Below, in pieces: positions 7,778 through 12,821 of a DNA stretch of 12,821 nucleotides; position 1 is the first letter of the stretch, and each line of letters opens with the position of its first letter. The stretch is from Devosia sp. GTDB taxonomy: Bacteria > Pseudomonadota > Alphaproteobacteria > Rhizobiales > Devosiaceae. The stretch spans positions 1 to 12,821 of the forward strand of contig JAQGKH010000114.1 in the NCBI GenBank assembly GCA_028290225.1, given 5' to 3'. The notes beneath the pieces are model-generated. The model was not told the DNA's origin and ran no database searches. It saw only the letters and a program-made list of their open reading frames with translations. The position numbers and the translations under genes were made by a program.

Positions 7778-7806
7778 CGGCCGCGGCGGAACGTCCGCCG
7801 CGGCCG
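7778..7806. terminator. Perfect 13-bp GC-rich hairpin after the hydrolase gene
   Basis: Arms CGGCCGCGGCGGA and TCCGCCGCGGCCG pair perfectly around a 3-nt loop, 5 nt past the hydrolase stop and 38 nt before the regulator start. No T-tract follows on either strand, so it is not a textbook intrinsic terminator. Its extreme stability still suggests a 3'-end, attenuation or RNA-protection element. A 29-bp operator is a less likely reading. Confidence 0.6.
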
Positions 7807-7811
7807 CTAGA

Positions 7812-9410
7812 TCAGGGCACCGAGCGAAGTTCAGCTTCGGTGACGATACGCTCGGCATCCTCGGGAAGCAACCAGCCCTCGGCCAGGAGCTGGTCGACCG
7901 AGGATCGCACCTGGGAAACATAGTTCTGGTATGCGCCCACCACGCCATAGAGTTGGTGCAGCTTGGCGGTGCCAAAATCGACCTGATGGCCGAAGGACCA
8001 GGCATAGGGCAGCCCTTCCACCGGCGTCGCACTTTCAAAATAGGTGGCGGTGGGAACGTCGAGATAGGGGCTGCGCACGCCGCCCAGCACGTTGCCATGC
8101 TCATCGGTTTCAAACGCCACCGGATAAACCACTCCGGACAGCGAGCGGCTCTCGCCTTCGACGGTGGCGATGGGCGTGGACTTGGGCGGCAGAGTACCCT
8201 CGATCACCCATTTCTCGAGATTGGCGTACATTGCCGGCTCGATATACTGACGCGGCAGGTGGTTGGCGGTGGTTTCGGAGCCGCCATATTCATAAGCGAC
8301 CTGGGTGGGCAAATCCCCTGCCCGCTTGATGGCCTCGGGATCGGGCTGATAGTTGGTGATGAAGGCGGGGCCGTGCGGAGCGCCGGCGATTTCATAAATG
8401 CGGTAGCCGGCCTTGGGGTCGTCGCTGTCCTCCCGGCGCCAGTCATAGGAGCCCAGCAGGAAGATATCGCCTTGCGCATCGGCGCGGATAAAGGGCACGT
8501 GCTCGGCGGGCAGTTGTCCGCGCGGATCATCGGCGGGCATGGCCGCAAGGCATTGGCTGATCGGAACCGTGCGACCGGCGCCCGAGGCCGACAGGAAGCC
8601 TTCATAGACGGGCGAGCCATCGGCCAGTGTCGCCGCATTGGCGAAGTTGTTGGCATAGGTGTTGAGGAAGAAGCCGGTCTGGGATTCGCCGGTGCCGAAT
8701 ACGTGCTGCACGTTGTAACCGGCGAGCGGGGCATTGGCAGAGGTATCGCGGACCAGTGCGCCGACCTGGCTGATCATGTCCCAGACCAGGCCGTTCTCGT
8801 AGAGCTTGGACAGGTTCTCGTCATAGCCCTGCTCTTGGGGCAACAAACCACATTTCTGCTGCTCGGGCGGCAGTGGATTGGTCATTGCGAGCTTGCCGTA
8901 GCGCGCGGGGTCAATTCGTTGCAACGAGGCAATGACATTGGGCTTGGCTGTCATCGACACCCAGATATCGCCATCTCGCATGACCTTGTCCTGGATGGCG
9001 GGCCACTGCACCTCGACGTCCCAGCCGCGCGACGGGTTGTTGAGCTCCACCCATACCGTGCCGCTGAAATCGGCGGGGTCGGCTGGGCGCCGCACGATCA
9101 TCCGGGTCGTGTATGGCGCATCGGCGGTGACCACTTGCGGCTCCTGGGCAGCGCCGTCGGCGCCCCAGTCGTAAACGTTGGCAGCGCCTGAAACGAGATA
9201 TTCCTCGATCTCATAGCCATGCGCCTCCAGGTCGGTGCCGCCTGTCGTGAAAATCGGCGAAGCGTCCGTCACCGGTATGGGCCCTTCCACACTTGGGAGG
9301 GGGGTTTCGGCCATGGCGGGGGCCGCTGCCAGCAGAAGTGCAATGCTGCTGGCAGAAATCAGGGCCTGGCGGCGCCAGCCCCCTTGCAATCTCGACTTGT
9401 CGGCACGCAT
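7812..9410 (-). CDS. Secreted alpha/beta hydrolase domain protein (PF20091-like)
   Basis: A 532-residue exported hydrolase. Residues 1-34 form a signal peptide: basic start with Arg-Arg near 14-15, hydrophobic core ISASSIALLLAAA, cleavage after AMA. The nucleophile elbow is GESQT with Ser243 (VFGTGESQTGFFLN), the expected acid lies in the following 80 residues, and His346 in AGAPHG is the likely catalytic histidine. These features match the alpha/beta hydrolase domain family (PF20091) rather than classic esterases. Substrates of that family are mostly undefined, so an ester or related bond in a carbohydrate, terpenoid or polymer is only a guess. The ATG at 9410 has AGGAG 6 nt upstream. The frame stays open to 9464, but the extra residues lack a good binding site and would spoil the signal peptide. 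It follows the CUT2 permease by 114 bp. Confidence 0.88.
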   Translation of the reverse strand: MRADKSRLQGGWRRQALISASSIALLLAAAPAMAETPLPSVEGPIPVTDASPIFTTGGTDLEAHGYEIEEYLVSGAANVYDWGADGAAQEPQVVTADAPYTTRMIVRRPADPADFSGTVWVELNNPSRGWDVEVQWPAIQDKVMRDGDIWVSMTAKPNVIASLQRIDPARYGKLAMTNPLPPEQQKCGLLPQEQGYDENLSKLYENGLVWDMISQVGALVRDTSANAPLAGYNVQHVFGTGESQTGFFLNTYANNFANAATLADGSPVYEGFLSASGAGRTVPISQCLAAMPADDPRGQLPAEHVPFIRADAQGDIFLLGSYDWRREDSDDPKAGYRIYEIAGAPHGPAFITNYQPDPEAIKRAGDLPTQVAYEYGGSETTANHLPRQYIEPAMYANLEKWVIEGTLPPKSTPIATVEGESRSLSGVVYPVAFETDEHGNVLGGVRSPYLDVPTATYFESATPVEGLPYAWSFGHQVDFGTAKLHQLYGVVGAYQNYVSQVRSSVDQLLAEGWLLPEDAERIVTEAELRSVP

Positions 9411-9416
9411 AGATAT

Positions 9417-9422
9417 CTCCTC
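9417..9422 (-). promoter_or_regulatory. Ribosome binding site deciding the hydrolase start
   Basis: GAGGAG lies 6 nt before the ATG at 9410. It selects this codon over the in-frame ATG at 9464 and gives a normal signal peptide. Confidence 0.7.
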
Positions 9423-9436
9423 GGTTTTTGGGTGTG

Positions 9437-9460
9437 ATGCGCGTTCTTCTCGTCGCGCAT
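9437..9460. repeat. Inverted repeat in the leader of the hydrolase gene
   Basis: Perfect 7-bp arms (ATGCGCG and CGCGCAT) are separated by 10 nt, about 27 nt upstream of the hydrolase ATG. It could be an mRNA leader hairpin or an operator. No T-run follows, only a short A-run (minus strand) before the ribosome binding site. Confidence 0.4.
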
Positions 9461-9524
9461 TCACGGCTGAGGGCGATTGGTGCCAGGGCCTTCGCGGGAA
9501 TCCGGCGCCAGTCGTCCCCGGTCG

Positions 9525-10508
9525 TCAAGCGGGCCGCGTGCCCGCCTGGCTCAGCGCCACGGCCAGGATGATGATCCCGCCGCGGGCAATGAGTTGCTGG
9601 GAATATTCAAGGCCCATCAGGATCAGGCCGTTGTTGATGACGCCGATCATCAGGGCGCCGATGATCGAGCCGACCACCGTCCCCTTGCCGCCGAACAGCG
9701 AGGTGCCACCCAGCACCACCGCGGCGATCACCGACAGTTCGTCCCCCTCGCCGAGCTGGAAACGACCGGTCTGCAGACGGCCGGCATAGAGCATCCCCGC
9801 CAGCGAAGCGGTAACGGCCGAGATGACGATAACCCAGAGCTTGACCCGGCCGGTGTTGATGCCGCTATAGCGGGCGGCGACCACGTTGCCGCCAACAGCC
9901 AGCACCTGGCGGCCAAATTTGGTGCGGCGCAAGACCACGTGCCCGATCACGCCGATGATCAGCATCCAGACCAGCAAGGTCGGGATCGGTCCGATATTGC
10001 CGCCACCGAAGATTGCCGGATAGGTGCGATCGAGCACCGGAATGGCGGCGGTGTCGGAAATCCACATGGCCGTGCCCCTGGCGATACCCATCATGGCAAG
10101 GGTGGTCAGGAAGGTGGGGATCATCAGCTGCGTGGACAGGAAGCCGTTGATCAATCCCACCGAAAGCCCGGTCATGAGGCCCGCCGCGATGCCCACGGGA
10201 AGTCCGCCCCAAGCGACGGCCATCGCCGTCGTCACCGAAGCCAGTCCGGCCACCGCGCCCACCGACAGATCGATCTCGCCTGACGAGAGCACGAGCGTCA
10301 TGGCCACGGCCATAACCGCGATGATGGCGGTCTGGCGCGCGATATTGAGCAGGTTATTGGGCGTGAGGAAGCCCTTGTCATGGAGTGTTGCGGCAAAGAA
10401 CACGAACACGACCACAAAGCCGATATAGATGATGTTCTGCCGCCAGGTCCGCTTGAAATAGCCCAACGGCGTTTCGCGACGCTCGGTGATTGCGGTCGTT
10501 TCAGCCAT
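9525..10508 (-). CDS. Ribose/inositol-type ABC transporter permease, RbsC family (CUT2)
   Basis: Inner-membrane permease of a CUT2 importer, which works as a homodimer with the RbsA-type ATPase. The 327 residues hold about eight to ten hydrophobic segments after a charged N-terminal tail of about 24 residues. Family motifs are clear: SSGEIDLSVGAVAGL at about 75-89, FGRQVLAVGGN at 198-208 followed by AARYSGINTGRVK, and the AAVVLGGTSLFGGKGTVVGS region at 262-281. Length matches RbsC (about 320). The ATG at 10508 has AGGAGG 5 nt upstream, within the end of the ATPase gene, and the two reading frames overlap by 8 bp, so translation is coupled. Substrate class is likely a pentose, polyol or inositol. 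The cognate binding protein is absent here and probably lies upstream beyond the window edge. Confidence 0.95.
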   Translation of the reverse strand: MAETTAITERRETPLGYFKRTWRQNIIYIGFVVVFVFFAATLHDKGFLTPNNLLNIARQTAIIAVMAVAMTLVLSSGEIDLSVGAVAGLASVTTAMAVAWGGLPVGIAAGLMTGLSVGLINGFLSTQLMIPTFLTTLAMMGIARGTAMWISDTAAIPVLDRTYPAIFGGGNIGPIPTLLVWMLIIGVIGHVVLRRTKFGRQVLAVGGNVVAARYSGINTGRVKLWVIVISAVTASLAGMLYAGRLQTGRFQLGEGDELSVIAAVVLGGTSLFGGKGTVVGSIIGALMIGVINNGLILMGLEYSQQLIARGGIIILAVALSQAGTRPA

Positions 10509-12057
10509 GGTTTCCTCCTTGCTGCACGATCAGCTGCAGCTTCTGCTCCGCGCGCAATTCTGCGGCGTCGCCAGTGGTGCCGGTTAATTCGGCCTTATCG
10601 AGCGGTTCGCTCAGCCTGCCGCCCGACATGACGGCAATGCGGTCGCTGACAGCGATGAGCTCGGCAAGTTCCGAAGAGATGAAAATGATGGATTTGCCGT
10701 CGGCAGCCAGTTCGCGCACCAGCCGCAGCACCTCGCCCTTGGAGCCGATGTCGATCCCCGCAGTGGGCTCATCCATGATGAGAATGTCGGGGTCGGTGGC
10801 CAACCACTTGCCGATCACGATCTTCTGCTGGTTGCCCCCCGACAGCGAATTTGCCGCTGCCTCGCGCGAAGCGGTCTTGATGGCAAGGCGCTTGATGAGC
10901 TCGTCGGTGGTGGAGCGGGACTTGAACAGATCGACGAACGGTGTCGACCCCAAGCGCCCCAGGATCGGCAACTCGATATTGTCCTGAATGGAATGGGGCA
11001 ATACGAGACCCTGCCGGCGCCGATCCTCGGGCACCAGCCCGATCCCCAGCTCCGTTGCTTGCTTGGCCGAGCCGATGGTGGTGGTTTGGCCCCGAAGCGT
11101 GATGGTGCCCCCGGCAATGGGCTCGAGCCCGAACAGCATGCGCGCCAACCGGCTGCGCCCTGCCCCAAGCAAGCCGGCAATCCCCAGCACTTCGCCGCGC
11201 CGCAGCGAAAAGCTGACGTCCCCGCCCTTGCGCAACTTGCTCGACAAGTGCTCGACCTTGAGGATGATCTCATCCTGGGCGGTCGAGGCGGTGGTGAACT
11301 CGGACAGGTCGCGGGTCGCCTTGCCCATGATGTCGGCGATCAGGGTTGGCAGCGAATAGTCCGCTATCGGTCGGCTGTTGATGAGCCGTCCGTCGCGCAG
11401 CACGGTGGCGTGGTCAGCGATGCGAAATATCTCGTCCATGCGGTGGCTGACATAAACGATGGCCTTGCCCTCCGCCCTGAGGCGCCGCAGCAGATCAAAG
11501 AGGATATCCACTTCGCCTGCGGTCAGCGCCGAGGTCGGCTCGTCAAGGACGAGGACGGCGGCATTCTGCGACAGGGCCTTGGCGATTTCGGTCAATTGCT
11601 GCTGGCCGGTGGACAGATCGGCAACAAGGGCGGACGGGTTGATCTCAACGCCCATCGAGGCAAAAATTTCGGCGCTGCGACGCTCCATGTTCCGGTCGTC
11701 AATCAGGCCGGCGGGCGTGAGTGGTTCGCTGGCCAGGAAGATGTTCTGGGCCACAGTGAGCGTGGGCACCAGGCTCATCTCCTGGAAGATCATGCCGATA
11801 CCCTTTTGCCGCGCCAGCTTCGGGGTGAGGTGGCCAAGCACCTCGCCCCCGATCGCTATGGTCCCGCTATCGGGTGCCTGAACCCCGCGCAAAATCTTGA
11901 GGATCGTCGATTTTCCCGCACCATTCTCGCCCAGCAGCGCATGGATTTCGCCCGAACATACGGTGAAACTCACCTCGCGCAGCGCGTGTACACCGCCGAA
12001 GCGCTTGGAAATGGCGGTCATTTCGACCGCCACTGGCTTTGCCGCCAGCTCGATCAC
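10501..12057 (-). CDS. Two-domain sugar ABC transporter ATP-binding protein, RbsA/MglA family (CUT2)
   Basis: Fused double ATPase for a CUT2 importer. Numbering from the GTG at 12057. The first domain has Walker A GENGAGKST (43-51), signature LSTGQQQ (148-154), Walker B VLDEPT and switch SHR (His205). The second domain has the degenerate Walker A GLLGAGRS (Arg instead of Lys), signature LSGGNQQK (405-412), Walker B LIMDEPTAGID and SS in place of the switch His. This asymmetry is normal for RbsA/MglA, in which one site is hydrolytic. Length 518 is typical. The GTG at 12057 overlaps the TGA of the preceding oxidoreductase as GTGA and has GGTGGA 6 nt upstream. An ATG at 12072 adds five residues and is nearly as good. 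It is coupled to the RbsC-type permease by an 8-bp overlap. Confidence 0.95.
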   Translation of the reverse strand: MIELAAKPVAVEMTAISKRFGGVHALREVSFTVCSGEIHALLGENGAGKSTILKILRGVQAPDSGTIAIGGEVLGHLTPKLARQKGIGMIFQEMSLVPTLTVAQNIFLASEPLTPAGLIDDRNMERRSAEIFASMGVEINPSALVADLSTGQQQLTEIAKALSQNAAVLVLDEPTSALTAGEVDILFDLLRRLRAEGKAIVYVSHRMDEIFRIADHATVLRDGRLINSRPIADYSLPTLIADIMGKATRDLSEFTTASTAQDEIILKVEHLSSKLRKGGDVSFSLRRGEVLGIAGLLGAGRSRLARMLFGLEPIAGGTITLRGQTTTIGSAKQATELGIGLVPEDRRRQGLVLPHSIQDNIELPILGRLGSTPFVDLFKSRSTTDELIKRLAIKTASREAAANSLSGGNQQKIVIGKWLATDPDILIMDEPTAGIDIGSKGEVLRLVRELAADGKSIIFISSELAELIAVSDRIAVMSGGRLSEPLDKAELTGTTGDAAELRAEQKLQLIVQQGGNHG

Positions 12058-12821
12058 GCGACGTCCACCCATTGGCCAGTCTCACCCGAAGCCAGGATGG
12101 CGTCGGCGATCAGGGAAATGCGATAGCCATCCTCGAAATTGGGCGAGGGCTGCTTGCCTGAAACGATGGCGTTGCACAGATCGTAGCACTCGATGATCTT
12201 GGTTTCGCCATAGCCGATGCCGAGAGCCGGGATTGGCCAAAGACCCGAACCATAGGGGTGGCCGGGACCGGTATAAACGGTGCGGAAGCCCCGGGCATCG
12301 GCGACGTCGTCGGCGAACATCACCTGCAATTCGTCGCGGCGCTCGTAGTTGAAGGCCAGCGAGCCCTTGGTGCCGTGAATCTCGAAGGTCAGGAAGTTGT
12401 TGCGGCCATGGGCGTTGCGCGTCGCCTCAATCGAGCCGATCGCGCCATTGGCAAACCTGACCATTGTGAGCATTTCGTCATCGACATCGACGGGGCCACG
12501 TTCGGCATTCCGATCACCGCCGCCCACGCCAAGCTTGTCTACGCCGCCGGACTGCTTGGGCCGGGTTGGAATGTAAGTCTTGGTGATGGCGTTCACCGAT
12601 GCGATCTCGCCCACGAGATAGCGCGCGAAATCCACCACATGGGTGCCGATATCACCGACCGTACCGGAGCCGGCGACCGACTTCTGGAACCGCCAGGACA
12701 GCGGGCTGTCCGGGTCAGCCGACCAGTCCTGCAGGTAGGTGCCGCGGAAATTGAGGATGTCGCCGATCCGGCCTTCCTCGATGAGCTTTTTGGCCAGGGC
12801 GACGGCGGGGGTACGGCGATA
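12054..12821 (-). CDS. Gfo/Idh/MocA family oxidoreductase (N-terminus cut by window edge)
   Basis: NAD(P)-dependent dehydrogenase of sugars or cyclitols in the glucose-fructose oxidoreductase/inositol dehydrogenase family. Only the last 255 residues are here. The N-terminal Rossmann GxGxxG and the EKP catalytic lysine are beyond the edge. Seen: the fragment opens with YRRTPAVALAKKLIEEGRIG, the usual helix after the EKP-NYR region, then RGTYLQDWSAD, and GDIGTHVVDFARYLVG with His61 of the fragment as the likely catalytic histidine. The C-terminal sheet region follows: MVRFANGAIGSIEATR near 150-165 and LTFEIHGTKGSLAFNYER near 174-191. Full length is normally 350-390. It overlaps the ATPase by 4 bp, so it belongs to the CUT2 operon and probably oxidises what that importer brings in. 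Confidence 0.94.
   Translation of the reverse strand, partial: YRRTPAVALAKKLIEEGRIGDILNFRGTYLQDWSADPDSPLSWRFQKSVAGSGTVGDIGTHVVDFARYLVGEIASVNAITKTYIPTRPKQSGGVDKLGVGGGDRNAERGPVDVDDEMLTMVRFANGAIGSIEATRNAHGRNNFLTFEIHGTKGSLAFNYERRDELQVMFADDVADARGFRTVYTGPGHPYGSGLWPIPALGIGYGETKIIECYDLCNAIVSGKQPSPNFEDGYRISLIADAILASGETGQWVDVA

Noticed and set aside
7743..9191. Plus-strand open frame of 482 codons
   Set aside because: Antisense shadow of the secreted hydrolase, with no domain signature and no ribosome binding site worth noting.
10501..12057. Loss of the Walker A lysine in the second ATPase domain
   Set aside because: Arg at this place and a missing switch His are the normal state of the second domain in RbsA/MglA proteins, so this is not a defect.
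12058..12072. ATG at 12072 as start of the RbsA-type ATPase
   Set aside because: Possible, but it would overlap the oxidoreductase by 19 bp. The GTG at 12057 gives the common 4-bp stop-start overlap with a GGTGGA site at 6 nt, so it is preferred, with low certainty.

Overview
The window is a gene-dense, GC-rich stretch with every credible gene on the minus strand, so transcription runs from high to low coordinates. Codon use, the two sugar-type ABC transporter families and the Gfo/Idh plus TIM-barrel epimerase content fit a soil or plant-associated alphaproteobacterium of the Hyphomicrobiales (Rhizobium/Mesorhizobium/Devosia-like). This placement is inferred from protein style, not from a marker gene. 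Both window edges cut genes: the first gene in transcription order (Gfo/Idh oxidoreductase) lacks its N-terminus and the last (MalK-type ATPase) lacks its C-terminus.

In transcription order the layout has two modules. Module A (12821 to 7812) holds a Gfo/Idh/MocA dehydrogenase, a two-domain RbsA/MglA-type ATPase, an RbsC-type permease (together a CUT2 ribose/inositol-class importer whose binding protein is not in the window) and, 114 bases further on, a secreted alpha/beta hydrolase with a GESQT nucleophile motif. A 13-bp perfect GC hairpin follows the hydrolase and probably separates the modules.

Module B (7739 to 1) holds an unusual regulator with an N-terminal winged helix and a full-length family-1 sugar-binding-protein domain but no signal peptide, then a D-tagatose-3-epimerase-type TIM barrel, then a CUT1 (MalEFGK-like) importer in the order binding protein, MalF-type permease, MalG-type permease, zinc-dependent medium-chain dehydrogenase, MalK-type ATPase. 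Spacings are short: permeases overlap by 4 bp, and the dehydrogenase and ATPase follow within about 13-20 bp. A hairpin sits between the binding-protein and permease genes.

Taken together this looks like a catabolic island for one or two related carbohydrates or polyols. A secreted hydrolase may release the substrate, two importers bring it in, and two nucleotide-dependent dehydrogenases plus a ketose 3-epimerase oxidise and isomerise it. The substrate cannot be read from the sequence. The most distinctive item is the HTH-binding-protein fusion, a probable one-component sensor that may bind in the cytoplasm the sugar imported by the adjacent CUT1 system. No RNA genes, insertion sequences, CRISPR arrays or intergenic stretches over 300 bases were seen.
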